Positions 28,006 through 37,388 of a stretch of 64,000 bases of DNA are shown piece by piece. The stretch is from contig NZ_CP091509.1 in assembly GCF_022870885.1 (NCBI RefSeq), forward strand, positions 1,116,001-1,180,000. Reading direction: 5' to 3'. Source of the DNA: Neisseria dumasiana. GTDB lineage: Bacteria > Pseudomonadota > Gammaproteobacteria > Burkholderiales > Neisseriaceae. Numbering within the stretch: the stretch's first letter is position 1; each line of letters opens with the position of its first letter. Made by a program: the position numbers and the translations under genes. A model generated the notes under the pieces. The model had not been told where the DNA came from, searched no databases, and saw only the letters and a program-made list of their open reading frames with translations.

Positions 28006-28569
28006 TCAGCGTTCAACCCAATCGCCTTTAATCGGGCGTGCATAATAAGCGAGCACGGCAATCATGCACACTTCGATAGACACCGACCAATACACATGGC
28101 CGAGAATTTCGCTGATGTGTTCCGCCGCATTGAGGTTCCACGCCCAACCCGTTGCGCCGTCGGCATAGGCGGGATTACGGAAACCGAACATGGGAATCAG
28201 CAGCCAGTGCATGACAACGGTAATGATGATGCCGTAAAACGCGCCATACCACAGGCGGATTTTCGGCCAATAAGCCGAAACCCACACATACACAAAAGCA
28301 AACACAAAACTAAACAGCCAGTGGTAAAGCGTTACCGCACCCAACACGCTGTTGCCTTGATACATATAATCAAGAGAGTGCTGGTTGAAGCCGAGCCAAC
28401 CCAGCCATGCGTCGATATTGGCACCCGGTGGAGAAATTTCTCCCGGCATACGCGGCGGCATATTCACTTCGGAACCCCATTTCACCAGCGAGCTGAAAAA
28501 ACCGCCGATGAGGGTAGTCCACAGAATCACTTTACGGTTGACCTCAGAAGAGCAGAGTGTGCGGGCCAT
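28006..28569 (-). CDS. YagU-like inner-membrane protein (DUF1440)
   Basis: A 187-residue protein with about four hydrophobic segments (ILWTTLIGGFFSSLVKW, YHWLFSFVFAFVYVWVSAY, YGAFYGIIITVVMHWLLIP, and the C-terminal EVCMIAVLAYYA). The stretch KWGSEVNMPPRMPGEISPPG and the AEHISEILGHVYW segment are typical of the YagU/DUF1440 family, linked to acid resistance in E. coli. GGAAAGGAAGAAAAC precedes the ATG. It is monocistronic and the function in Neisseria is not established. Confidence 0.85.
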   Translation of the reverse strand: MARTLCSSEVNRKVILWTTLIGGFFSSLVKWGSEVNMPPRMPGEISPPGANIDAWLGWLGFNQHSLDYMYQGNSVLGAVTLYHWLFSFVFAFVYVWVSAYWPKIRLWYGAFYGIIITVVMHWLLIPMFGFRNPAYADGATGWAWNLNAAEHISEILGHVYWSVSIEVCMIAVLAYYARPIKGDWVER

Positions 28570-28839
28570 GTTTTCTTCCTTTCCTTGAGTAGGTTAGACG
28601 TAAAACAGCGCGAAAGCGGCAACATGCAAAATGCAGCCGTCTGCTCAACAAGACGGCAAAAGCCGTTATTTAGTTTCTGTGAAGAAGCGGTAAGCTGATG
28701 ATATTTGTTTTATATCAATATCACTAAACGATTGATTGAAATATTCTTTCAATGAAGATTGGATGGAAACACGCAGGCAGCCGGTTTTTCAGACGGCCTC
28801 AATATAGCATGCCTGCCGAAACCTTTAAAGAAAGCCTTT

Positions 28840-30315
28840 ATGAATATCAGCTTGAAACATTTTTACGTCAGTGTGGCATCGGCTTTGATGCTCGCCGCCT
28901 GCAAAAGCACCGTTGTGCCGCTCGACAGCAAAATCGACATTCCGCAAGCCTTTAGCCAAGCGGAAGCGGCGCGCGGTAGCGCGGAAATCGGCCGTTGGTG
29001 GCAGCATTGGAACGACCCCGTACTCAGCCGCTTAATCGAACAAGGTTTGCAGCAAAACCACGATATCCAAATCGCCCGCAGCCGTTTGAACGAAGCGCGC
29101 GCCATTGAGCGCTTGGCCGATGCCGACAAAGGCCCGACGGTCGGCGCGGGCGCGGAAGCATCGCGTCTCAACGCCCGCATCAGCAACCCGCTGAGCGACG
29201 AAGAGCGCGCCTTGTTGGGCAGGATTCCGCAGGCTGCCGATTTGGCGGGCGAGCATTTCACGTTGAAAGGCAACAGTCTTACGGGCGGTTTTTCCGCATC
29301 GTGGGAGCCGGATATTTTCGGGCAGAAACGCAGCGATGCCGATGCCGCCGCTTATGCCGCACTCGGCAGGCAGGAAGAAGTGTACGGCACGCAAGTGCTG
29401 ATCGGCGGCGAAATTGCCGAGTATTATCTGCAAGCCCGCGCCACCCAAGCGCGTCTGAAATCGGTAAACCGCAGTATCGCCACCATGGAGCGGCTGGCAA
29501 AATATGTGCAAGGCCGTTTCAAAGCAGGCCACGTTACCGCTTATGAAGTGGACGAAGTGGCTACCCAACTCACTGCTTTACGCGCCAAACACAGCACCAT
29601 CGAATCGGAATACGCCGCCCATGTGCGCAGCATCGCCGTGCTTACCGGCCAAACCCCGCAAACATTTTCCCTGCCCGAAAGCAGCGTCAACATCTTAAGC
29701 ACGCAACCCGCCGCACCGAGCGGCCAAACCCCGCAAGGGCTGCTTGAGCGCCGCCCCGACATCCGCGCCCATGCCGCGCAAGTGAACGCCTACGCCGCCA
29801 AGCTCGCCAGCGCCAAAGCCGATTTATTGCCGCGGTTTTCCATCGAGTTTTTGGGCAGAGGCACCATCAGCATCGACAGCGACAGCGGTTTAAAAGGCTG
29901 GGGCAGCTTAATCAAAGCAGGCATCAAAGTGCCGATTTTCACCAACGGGCGCATCAAAGCCAATATCGCCGCCGCCGATGCACGGCTTCAGACGGCCTTA
30001 TTGCAATACGACCAAAACATCCTCAAAGCCCTCGGCGAAGTGGACAGCGCATATCAGGCACACAGCGCACTCACCCGCCAAAACGCTTTGCTGATTACCG
30101 CACACAAACAGGCGGCAAAACAGGCGGGCGATGCGGAAAAACTGTTTCAATACGGTCATAAAACGCTCGATAACGCCCTCACCGCACGCCTGAACGAAGA
30201 AGCGATGCAGGAAAACCTGATTCAATCGCAACTGGCGCGCGCACGGATGCTCATCGGTTTATATAAGGCTTTGGGCGGCGGTTGGGAGCAGGGCGGGTAT
30301 AGTCAATCCACTTAA
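28840..30315 (+). CDS. NodT-type outer-membrane efflux lipoprotein (TolC family)
   Basis: An outer-membrane factor of tripartite efflux pumps, 491 residues from ATG 28840, with signal peptide MNISLKHFYVSVASALMLAAC (lipobox LAAC, Cys21). Two OEP repeats follow, with WWQHWNDPVLSRLIEQGLQQN, the SASWEPDIFGQKR motif and LLERRPDIRAHAAQVNA. Its last residues (GYSQST) and stop codon come from a TIR element that begins at 30298, so the native C-terminus was probably replaced. No pump genes adjoin it; the YhhJ-like permease at 19800 is a candidate partner (inference). It is not MtrE, which differs in sequence. Confidence 0.88.
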   Translation: MNISLKHFYVSVASALMLAACKSTVVPLDSKIDIPQAFSQAEAARGSAEIGRWWQHWNDPVLSRLIEQGLQQNHDIQIARSRLNEARAIERLADADKGPTVGAGAEASRLNARISNPLSDEERALLGRIPQAADLAGEHFTLKGNSLTGGFSASWEPDIFGQKRSDADAAAYAALGRQEEVYGTQVLIGGEIAEYYLQARATQARLKSVNRSIATMERLAKYVQGRFKAGHVTAYEVDEVATQLTALRAKHSTIESEYAAHVRSIAVLTGQTPQTFSLPESSVNILSTQPAAPSGQTPQGLLERRPDIRAHAAQVNAYAAKLASAKADLLPRFSIEFLGRGTISIDSDSGLKGWGSLIKAGIKVPIFTNGRIKANIAAADARLQTALLQYDQNILKALGEVDSAYQAHSALTRQNALLITAHKQAAKQAGDAEKLFQYGHKTLDNALTARLNEEAMQENLIQSQLARARMLIGLYKALGGGWEQGGYSQST

Positions 30316-30414
30316 AAATAGGACATACGTCATACTCGGGCTTGACCCGAGTATCTCCCAAACTTGCTGAAACTCAAGATGCTCAAGTCAAACCCGATAA
30401 GTGGATTGACTATA
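30298..30414. repeat. Correia-like TIR element, 117 bp
   Basis: Perfect 17-bp terminal inverted repeats TATAGTCAATCCACTTA and TAAGTGGATTGACTATA enclose a core unlike the other copies in the window, including CGGGCTTGACCCGAGTATC. The left end overlaps the 3' end of the NodT gene and supplies its stop codon. Confidence 0.75.
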
Positions 30415-30478
30415 TAACAGTTGCTGCTGTTTCCCGCCTGATGTGAGAAGCAGTTTGATGAGAGAAAAAAAAAAAATA

Positions 30479-31190
30479 GGGGCTGACGTAGATTAGCAGT
30501 CATGATAGGCTGCCAAAATGAAGATAACCCACTGTAAGTTAAAGAAGAGTCTGCAAAGAAAACTGCTTGAATATTTTGTATTGGAAGTAACCGCACGTTC
30601 TGCTGCCGATATCTTGGGTATTCAGCCCAATACGGCTATTCTCTTCTACCGTAAAATCCGTCTTGTTATCAGCCATCATTTGGCTTTGGAAGCAGATCAG
30701 GTTTTTGAGGGCACTATAGAATTGGATGAGAGCTATTTCGGCGGTAAGCGTAAAGGAAAGCGCGGTAGGGGAGCAGCAGGTAAAGTGGTGGTTTTCGGTA
30801 TCCTTAAACGTGGAGGTAAGGTTTATACGGTTGTAGTGAATAATGCCCGAAAGGAAAGTTTATTTCCTGTTATTACAAGGAAAATTACACCTGATAGCGT
30901 AGTTTATACGGACTGCCTGAGCAGTTACGACGTGTTGGATGTCAGCGGTTTTCACCATCACAGGATTAATCACAGCAAAAAGTTTGCCGACCGACACAAC
31001 CATATCAACGGCATTGAGAATTTTTGGAATCAGGCGAAACGTGTCTTGCGCAAATACAACGGAATCGACCGAAAATCTTTTCCTCTGTTCTTGAAAGAAT
31101 GTGAGTTTCGTTTTAACTTCGGGACACCAAAGCAGCAGTTAAAAACTTTGCGGCTTTGGTGTGGTGTTTAGGGCTAATCTACTTCAGCCC
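30479..31190 (+). mobile_element. Complete IS1016-like element (IS1595 family), 712 bp
   Basis: Terminal inverted repeats GGGGCTGACGTAGATTAG (30479-30496) and CTAATCTACTTCAGCCCC (31173-31190) differ at one position. It is flanked by a perfect 8-bp target duplication AAAAAATA (30471-30478 and 31191-31198), the duplication length expected for IS1595-family elements. One uninterrupted transposase fills it, so the insertion looks recent and potentially active. Confidence 0.93.
30518..31171 (+). CDS. IS1016-type transposase (IS1595 family, ISXO2-like DDE domain)
   Basis: A 217-residue transposase. An N-terminal helix-turn-helix-like part (TARSAADILGIQPNTAILFYRKIR) precedes the ISXO2-like catalytic domain with IELDESYFGGKRKGKRGRG (first Asp), VVYTDCLSSYD (second Asp) and the HINGIENFWNQAKR motif. 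The reading frame is intact, while the copies at 19373 and 48372 are truncated. IS1016 is also known for flanking capsule loci in Haemophilus. Confidence 0.93.
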   Translation: MKITHCKLKKSLQRKLLEYFVLEVTARSAADILGIQPNTAILFYRKIRLVISHHLALEADQVFEGTIELDESYFGGKRKGKRGRGAAGKVVVFGILKRGGKVYTVVVNNARKESLFPVITRKITPDSVVYTDCLSSYDVLDVSGFHHHRINHSKKFADRHNHINGIENFWNQAKRVLRKYNGIDRKSFPLFLKECEFRFNFGTPKQQLKTLRLWCGV

Positions 31191-31261
31191 CAAAAAATAT
31201 TGTAAAAATCAGTTGATCGGTTGATAAACGGCCGGGATTTTATATGTGATGCCGTCTGAAA

Positions 31262-32089
31262 TTACTTTTGGCAATTCGGGCAATAAAACGTACCGCGTTG
31301 GCCGATGGTTTCTTTCATAATCAAACCGCCGCACCTTACGCAAGCTTGGTTGTGGCGGCCGTAAACCGTGTATTCCTGCTGGAAGTAACCGCTTTTGCCT
31401 TCACTGTCGACAAAATCGCGCAGCGTGCTGCCGCCGGTTTCGATGGCCCGCATCAGCACCGCCCGTATGTTATCCACCAGCTTGACGCATTCTTCTTCAG
31501 ACACTCGGTTGGCTGGGCGTTTGGGCGAAATGCCTGATTTGAAAAGGCTTTCGTTTGCATAAATATTACCCACGCCTACCACCACGGCATTGTCCATCAA
31601 GGCCAGTTTCACGGCGCGTTTTTGCGTACTCAGTTTTGCGTGCAGATAAGCAGCATCGAATCCGCTTTCCAACGGCTCGGGCCCGAGCGATGCCAATAAC
31701 GGATGGTGCTCCGCGGCTCCGGCAAACCATACGACCATACCGAAACGGCGCGGGTCGTGATAGCGAAGAACCGTGCCGTTTTCAAACCTGATATCCACAT
31801 GATCATGCTTGCCCGCATGTTCGATAAGGGGATGTTCCGCCGTGAAAATACGCAAACTGCCCGACATACCCAAGTGAATCAGCAATATGCCTGCGGGAAA
31901 ATGAATCAGCAAATATTTTGCACGCCGGGTGCAGCTTAATACTTTTTGCGCATGCAGAATACCGGCCAAATCAGGCGTTACCGGCAAACGCAGTTTGGCT
32001 TGGCGCACCACAACATCGGCAACGGTTTGGTTTTCGATATGGGAGCGGATGCCGCGCAGCGTGGTTTCGACTTCGGGTAATTCAGGCAT
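31262..32089 (-). CDS. mutM: Formamidopyrimidine-DNA glycosylase (Fpg)
   Basis: Base-excision repair of 8-oxoguanine and formamidopyrimidines. The 275-residue protein has the N-terminal catalytic [12 protein letters not shown] (Pro after Met processing, Glu), Lys in the SLGPEPL loop region, the helix-2-turn-helix with [14 protein letters not shown], and a C-terminal zinc finger CVRCGG...FYCPNCQK with four cysteines. It runs towards the IS1016 copy, whose right end is 72 bp downstream of its stop. A DUS hairpin lies upstream, shared with tyrS. Confidence 0.96.
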   Translation of the reverse strand: MPELPEVETTLRGIRSHIENQTVADVVVRQAKLRLPVTPDLAGILHAQKVLSCTRRAKYLLIHFPAGILLIHLGMSGSLRIFTAEHPLIEHAGKHDHVDIRFENGTVLRYHDPRRFGMVVWFAGAAEHHPLLASLGPEPLESGFDAAYLHAKLSTQKRAVKLALMDNAVVVGVGNIYANESLFKSGISPKRPANRVSEEECVKLVDNIRAVLMRAIETGGSTLRDFVDSEGKSGYFQQEYTVYGRHNQACVRCGGLIMKETIGQRGTFYCPNCQK

Positions 32090-32157
32090 GGCAGGCTTTC
32101 ATAAAAGAAGCGGTTGACGGGGATGAAGAATCATATTTAAAGCAAACAAAAGTTTGC

Positions 32158-32199
32158 AGGCCGTCTGAAAAAATCATTCATGCTGTTTTCAGACGGCCC
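32158..32199 (-). terminator. DUS hairpin after tyrS
   Basis: GGCCGTCTGAAAA and TTTTCAGACGGCC arms lie between the tyrS stop and the mutM start. On the minus strand this would end tyrS transcripts. Confidence 0.6.
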
Positions 32200-32217
32200 G
32201 TTATCGGTTAATACGGT

Positions 32218-33516
32218 TTATTTCCACACCAGCAAAGCATGATTACGCTTGCCGCGGCGGATAATGGTGTATTTGCCGAAACGTTTGTGTTCGTCGGTAA
32301 TCAGGTAGGCATCATCGGGTTTTTCTGCGGCGTGTTCGGGATTGTTGAACGCAGCCGTTTCGCCGTTGAGCAAAACCGCTTTGTTTTTCACAAACTCGCG
32401 CGCTTCTTTGTTTGACTTGGCCAAACCCGCAGTAATCAAGGCTTCCACCACATTCAGACGGCCTGATACCTCAAACGCGGGCAAGCCGTCTAAAGCGAGC
32501 TGTGCGTAGTCGCTTTCCGTGAGGCTGCTTTCGTCGCCGGAAAACAGGCTTTCCGAAATGCGTTGCGCCGCTTCCAACGCCGCTTCGCCGTGAATCAGGT
32601 GGGTCATTTCTTCCGCCAGAATACGCTGCGCTTCCGGCTTCACGCCGCTGGCTTTGTCTTTCGCTTCGATGGCATCAATTTCTTCAACCGATAAGAACGT
32701 AAAGTATTTCAAGAATTTATACACATCGGCATCGGCTACTTTCAGCCAGAATTGGTAAAACTGATAGGGCGAAGTTTTTTGCGCATCCAACCACACCGCA
32801 CCACCTTCGGTTTTGCCGAATTTCGTGCCGTCCGATTTCGTTACCAGCGGCAAAGTCAGGCCGTAAACGGTGGCTTTGTTTAAGCGGCGGCATAAGTCGA
32901 TACCGCCGGTGATGTTGCCCCATTGGTCGGAACCGCCGATTTGCAGCACGGTTCCGTGGCGTTTGTTCAACTCGGCAAAGTCATAGCCTTGCAGTAACGC
33001 ATAGGCAAATTCGGTGAACGAAATGCCCACATCGTCGCGCTCGATGCGCTGTTTCACGGATTCTTTGTTCAACATCGCATTCACAGAGAAATGCTTGCCG
33101 ATGTCGCGCAGGAAATCCAAGCAGTTCATGCCGCCGAACCAATCGTGGTTGTTGGCCATAATCGCGGCATTGTCGCCCTCGAAACTCAAAAACGGCTTGA
33201 GCTGGTTACGGATTTTTTCCACCCAACCCGCCACGGTTTCAGCTGTATTCAAACTGCGCTCAACCGCTTTAAAACTCGGATCGCCGATCATGCCGGTTGC
33301 ACCGCCCACCAAAGCCACCGGCGTATGGCCGGCCTGTTGGAAACGGCGCAAAGCCAATACCGGCAGCAAGTGGCCGATATGCAGGCTGTCGGCAGTAGGG
33401 TCGAAACCGCAATACAAAGCGATTTTTTGTTCGTTTAATAAAGCGTCTAAGGCTTCGGCATCGGTGGTTTGCGCGATTAAACCGCGGGATTGGAGGTCTT
33501 GGATAATTGATTTCAT
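32218..33516 (-). CDS. tyrS: Tyrosyl-tRNA synthetase
   Basis: A class I aminoacyl-tRNA synthetase, 432 residues. The HIGH motif is [14 protein letters not shown] (near residue 46), the KMSKS equivalent is [11 protein letters not shown], and the C-terminal S4-like RNA-binding domain ([26 protein letters not shown]) is complete. [12 protein letters not shown] is the usual tyrosine-binding stretch. It is an essential gene, transcribed alone, with 200 bp of non-coding DNA upstream. Confidence 0.98.
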   Translation of the reverse strand: MKSIIQDLQSRGLIAQTTDAEALDALLNEQKIALYCGFDPTADSLHIGHLLPVLALRRFQQAGHTPVALVGGATGMIGDPSFKAVERSLNTAETVAGWVEKIRNQLKPFLSFEGDNAAIMANNHDWFGGMNCLDFLRDIGKHFSVNAMLNKESVKQRIERDDVGISFTEFAYALLQGYDFAELNKRHGTVLQIGGSDQWGNITGGIDLCRRLNKATVYGLTLPLVTKSDGTKFGKTEGGAVWLDAQKTSPYQFYQFWLKVADADVYKFLKYFTFLSVEEIDAIEAKDKASGVKPEAQRILAEEMTHLIHGEAALEAAQRISESLFSGDESSLTESDYAQLALDGLPAFEVSGRLNVVEALITAGLAKSNKEAREFVKNKAVLLNGETAAFNNPEHAAEKPDDAYLITDEHKRFGKYTIIRRGKRNHALLVWK

Positions 33517-33720
33517 TGGACTCTGTCTAAATTAATTATTGCTACACAATAAGTTGGTAAACCAAACCTTATCAAGATTCTGTTTATTCACTTCAAATTG
33601 TTCGGTTGAAACGGGATTAGGCGATTGTTTGCCGGCCCGTTTCAAATATTTTGCATATTTTATTGGATTCGTGCCCGTAAGAGTAGGAATAATGCAGCAT
33701 TCAGGCCGTCTGAAAAAAGC

Positions 33721-34239
33721 TTAACGGGCGACTGCTTGCGATGCTTGCTCCAAACCGCGGTTTAAAGATTCAACCATAGCCGTGTAGCCGTCGCCTTGCT
33801 GCTCGGTTTTAACATGAAACGGGCGGCTTTCGCCGTTGGGCCACAGTGCATAACCGCTGACCAATGTTTTGCCTTTATAGCTGCCTTGAAATGCCTCTAT
33901 GTAAATTTTCAGTATCTGCGAACTGTTGCTTCGTGCCGCGGGCACAAACGTATAACGCGGGTTGAGCCTGTTCATTTTGTTGCTGAATCCCGAAGCTAAA
34001 GCATTATCGAGCGCACCTGCCCATAAATGGTTGCGGGCGAAGTTAACATGGTAGGCATCGGTTTGGTAAACCAAACCGCCGTTATTGAGCGGTTCGGCAA
34101 GGTAAACGCGCACGGCAACTTCGTTCAGGCTTCTGCCCGGATGGCTGTATTGGCTGTCGGGCAGGGTGAAATATTGCGGCACGGAAGTGGCGCATGCACT
34201 CAGGGCGAGTAGGGCGCCGGTTATGGTGAGTTTACGCAT
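33721..34239 (-). CDS. pqiC: Membrane-transport lipoprotein PqiC (YmbA family)
   Basis: A 172-residue lipoprotein precursor: MRKLTITGALLALSACATS, lipobox LSAC (Cys16). The mature domain has the ABC_trans_aux pattern, VPQYFTLPDSQY...VAVRVYLAEPLNNGGLVYQTD. PqiC joins PqiA-PqiB in an envelope lipid-transfer bridge and would sit on the inner face of the outer membrane. Its start shares one base with the pqiB stop, so the three genes are one operon. Single DUS upstream of the next gene. Confidence 0.9.
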   Translation of the reverse strand: MRKLTITGALLALSACATSVPQYFTLPDSQYSHPGRSLNEVAVRVYLAEPLNNGGLVYQTDAYHVNFARNHLWAGALDNALASGFSNKMNRLNPRYTFVPAARSNSSQILKIYIEAFQGSYKGKTLVSGYALWPNGESRPFHVKTEQQGDGYTAMVESLNRGLEQASQAVAR

Positions 34240-35882
34240 CAGCGGCTTCCTTTCGGTATGGGGTCTTTAACATTGCTGTTGAAAATTAAAGAGTTGGGTT
34301 TTTCTTTTAAGGTATTGATCACCGGTTGGGCATCTTTCAATGTTTTATCTATGCTTTGCAGGGTGGTTTGAACGTCGCTGTATAAAGGCGATTGCGGCGA
34401 TATGCCTTTAAGGGTTTGGCGCAGTTCGTGCAGGGTTTTATTCAATTCGTTGGGAATATTTTGGGTTTGCGGTTTGCCGAGTAGTGCGTTGGCCGAGTTG
34501 AGCGTTGCTCTCAATTCGCGCAAAGATCCGTTTAATTCGCCCACGGTTTTGTCAAGCGGCAATTTGTTGAATTTTTCCAATAAGTTGCCGAGTTGGTCTT
34601 GCAGATTGTCCAAACCGCCGTTGCGGCTGGCAATCACGATATTTCCGTTGTAATCGGCCACAGGTTTGAGTTTGGGGCCGTTTGACGGGCTGTCGTCGAG
34701 TTCGATCATTTTACTGCCGGTGAGCAGATTGTCTGAAGACAGGGTGGCGGTCAGCCCTTTGTTTAAGGCCGTCTGAAAACGGTTGCGCCAATATTCTTTG
34801 CTTTGTGCATCGGCATTGATTTCCAAGCGGTCGGGTTCGATGCGGATGCGTACGGGAATCCAACCGTTATCAAACAGTTTCAGGCTGTCGTTGGGAGCGA
34901 AATAAGGCACATCGGCTACGGCGCCGATATTGATGCCTTTGTATTCTACCGGCGAGCCTGAACTCAGCCCGCGCACGCTTTGTTTGAAGAAGGCGGTGTA
35001 ATACAAAGCGCGCTCGCCGGGAAGGTTGTCTACTTCGCTGCGGTTGCTGTACACCGTGAAAGTGTCTCCATTTGCGGGGGGCAGTCCTTTTTCGCCGCTC
35101 ACAGGCCTTGAGAAGGCAATCGCTCCGGAAAGCAGAGCCGGAATCGGGGCGGATTCTATACGCACCCCGCCGCCGGTTGCTTCGATATTGATGCCGCTTT
35201 GCAGCCAGAATTGGCTGTTTTTGCCGACCAGTTTGTCGTTGGGGCTGGTGATGAATATGGTGTAGTTAACGGTTTGTTCGTTGGGGTCGAACGATGCGCT
35301 TTCCACTACGCCGACGCTGAAGTCTTCATACAAAACAGGGCTGCCTACGCTGATCATTTTGTCGTTTTTGCCCACCAGCTTCAGGCGCAAGCCGTGCTGG
35401 CCGATGGCGGTAATCGGCGGAATGTCCGACACTTCGAAGCGGTATTGCGTTTCTTCGCTTTTACCGGGGGTGAAGGCAATGTAAGAGCCGGACACCAGCG
35501 TGGTCAGCCCGGAAATGCCGCTTTCGTCGATGCGCGGTTTTACCACCCAAAATTGGGTGTCTTTGCGCATCATGTCTTTGGCATCGGCGGTTAAACGTAC
35601 GGTAACTTCTACGCCTTTGCGGTCGTGTTGCAGACCGATGCGGGTTACGCGGCCGACTTCCACGCTCAATACTTTAACAACCGTATTGTTGACTTCGATG
35701 CCGTCCGCACTGTCCATCAGCAGCGTCACTTCAGGCCCTCTGTTGCGGATTTCCTTCATCAGCAGCCAACCGCCTACCAAAAAGGCGATTAAGGGTATCA
35801 GCCAGATAACAGAGGTAAATACATTGGTTTTGCGCACCACGGCAGGCACGGGTTTATATTCGTTTTGATGGTGGTTATTCAT
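34239..35882 (-). CDS. pqiB: MCE-domain protein PqiB
   Basis: A 547-residue protein with an N-terminal transmembrane helix (TSVIWLIPLIAFLVGGWLL) and three tandem MCE domains: GPEVTLLMDSADGIEVNNTVVKV near 50, HGLRLKLVGKNDKMISVGSPVLY near 165, and the ALYYTAFFKQSVRGLSSGSPVEYKG region near 290. These are followed by a long helical tail rich in NLLEKFNKLP-type heptads that would form the needle across the periplasm. It carries lipids between membranes together with PqiA and PqiC. The start overlaps pqiA by 8 bases. Confidence 0.94.
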   Translation of the reverse strand: MNNHHQNEYKPVPAVVRKTNVFTSVIWLIPLIAFLVGGWLLMKEIRNRGPEVTLLMDSADGIEVNNTVVKVLSVEVGRVTRIGLQHDRKGVEVTVRLTADAKDMMRKDTQFWVVKPRIDESGISGLTTLVSGSYIAFTPGKSEETQYRFEVSDIPPITAIGQHGLRLKLVGKNDKMISVGSPVLYEDFSVGVVESASFDPNEQTVNYTIFITSPNDKLVGKNSQFWLQSGINIEATGGGVRIESAPIPALLSGAIAFSRPVSGEKGLPPANGDTFTVYSNRSEVDNLPGERALYYTAFFKQSVRGLSSGSPVEYKGINIGAVADVPYFAPNDSLKLFDNGWIPVRIRIEPDRLEINADAQSKEYWRNRFQTALNKGLTATLSSDNLLTGSKMIELDDSPSNGPKLKPVADYNGNIVIASRNGGLDNLQDQLGNLLEKFNKLPLDKTVGELNGSLRELRATLNSANALLGKPQTQNIPNELNKTLHELRQTLKGISPQSPLYSDVQTTLQSIDKTLKDAQPVINTLKEKPNSLIFNSNVKDPIPKGSR

Positions 35883-37206
35883 ATTCGGCGTGTTTTACCG
35901 TCAGCTTTTCAGACGGCCTCTTGATGTTGGCTTGGTGGTTACGGGCTTTGTCCCACAATAAACGCGGGTCGAAAAAATAAGCGGAAAGCATGGTCAGCAG
36001 CACGACCAAACAGAAATATACTGCGGCCGGCCCCGGCACAACCCGTGCCACATGGGTGTGGAAAGAACTCATTAAAATAATGATGACGAAAATATCAATC
36101 ATCGACCATTTGCCGATGGATTCGGTAAAGCGGTAAATCCGCAGCATGGTTTTGGCACCGGCAGGCAGGCCGTAGCGTGCACTCAGGTTCAAAACCAGCA
36201 GCAAAACGATTTTCGCACCGGGTACCAAAATGCTGGCACTGAAGATAATCGCGGCAATCAGTTTGTCGCCTTCGTCCCACATATACACGATGCCGTTGAG
36301 AATGGTGTTGATCTGCACCGTGGTGGGATTGGATGAAATCATAATCGGCAGAAGGTTGGCCGGAATATACAGCACGACGGCGGCCACTAAGAAAGCCATC
36401 GACACGGCAATGCTTTTGGGGCGGCGCTCATACAGATCGGCACCGCACACGCCGCAGGTAGGCTCTTCGCGGTTGCGGAAATAAAGACAGCGGCTGCAAC
36501 ACACTCGCTCTTCCGAGGCCGTCTGAATGGTGTTTCTGCCTAAAATGCGGTGGATTTTATAATATACCCAATGTTGCGGAATCGACACGGAAGTGCGGAT
36601 CAGCAGCACGGCCAAGCCGAACATCAAATAAAACGCCGCACCGTATTCGACTTCTGCAACAGAAGAAAGTTTGATGTGTGCCACCAGCGTAGAAATGAAA
36701 AATACGTCCACCATAATCCAATGGCGCAGGCGCACCAACGTGCGCGTTGCCGTGCGCAGCCCCGGATAAGCCCTGCCTTGCAGTAACGCCGTATAAACAT
36801 AAAGGCACAACAGCAGAAACAGCAGCGGCGTGCCGAATGTCAGCACAAACATCACTTCCGCCAAAAAACCGAAATCAAGCAAAATCAGCTTACGCATCAT
36901 CGACGGCAGCGATTGGATAGACGTAACCCCCGCCATCGTTACCGTTACAAACATCATCGTATAAACGAAAGACATCAAAATCAAAGATGCGGCCGCATAA
37001 GCCAACGGAGCGATATACGGATTTTTTTCGACCTCTACCGCTTCATATCCGCAGTTCGGACAATGCGCTTCCTGCCCTTGCTGCAAACGCGGCAACTCCA
37101 TACGCTGCCCGCATTCGGGGCAGTCGAGCGTATGGGCAGGCAGTGCCACATGCCGTTGCAGGGTATGGTAACGCCACCAACGGCGGTAGTTTCGAACAGC
37201 TTTCAC
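35875..37206 (-). CDS. pqiA: Inner-membrane protein PqiA
   Basis: A 443-residue membrane protein with two PqiA domains, each opened by a zinc-ribbon-like pair of CxxC motifs (CPECGQRMELP...CPNCGYEA and CCSRCLYF...CGVCGADLYERRP) and about eight hydrophobic segments. It is the inner-membrane base of the Pqi lipid-transport system. The C-terminus ends with RPSEKLTVKHAEYE, where RPSEK is a translated DUS (core at 35908-35917). It is the first gene of pqiABC and is divergent from the ketoreductase gene. Confidence 0.93.
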   Translation of the reverse strand: MKAVRNYRRWWRYHTLQRHVALPAHTLDCPECGQRMELPRLQQGQEAHCPNCGYEAVEVEKNPYIAPLAYAAASLILMSFVYTMMFVTVTMAGVTSIQSLPSMMRKLILLDFGFLAEVMFVLTFGTPLLFLLLCLYVYTALLQGRAYPGLRTATRTLVRLRHWIMVDVFFISTLVAHIKLSSVAEVEYGAAFYLMFGLAVLLIRTSVSIPQHWVYYKIHRILGRNTIQTASEERVCCSRCLYFRNREEPTCGVCGADLYERRPKSIAVSMAFLVAAVVLYIPANLLPIMISSNPTTVQINTILNGIVYMWDEGDKLIAAIIFSASILVPGAKIVLLLVLNLSARYGLPAGAKTMLRIYRFTESIGKWSMIDIFVIIILMSSFHTHVARVVPGPAAVYFCLVVLLTMLSAYFFDPRLLWDKARNHQANIKRPSEKLTVKHAEYE

Positions 37207-37388
37207 GGTTATTCAGACGGCCTTTAAAAAGCACGGGCGGAAAAATCAAACAGGCGGGTATTATAACTGAAAACGGCAAAATACATTTTTCAGACGGCCT
37301 GATGCCGACGCACACGCACCCTTGGGGTCAATCCTGTTACAATTCGCACCTTAATCAACAACGACATCACTTGCATACAGGAAAACGC

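Noticed and set aside
37043..37315. Extended reading of the ketoreductase frame from 36987
   Set aside because: The upstream part is antisense to pqiA and non-conserved; the SDR begins at ATG 37389 with a proper RBS.
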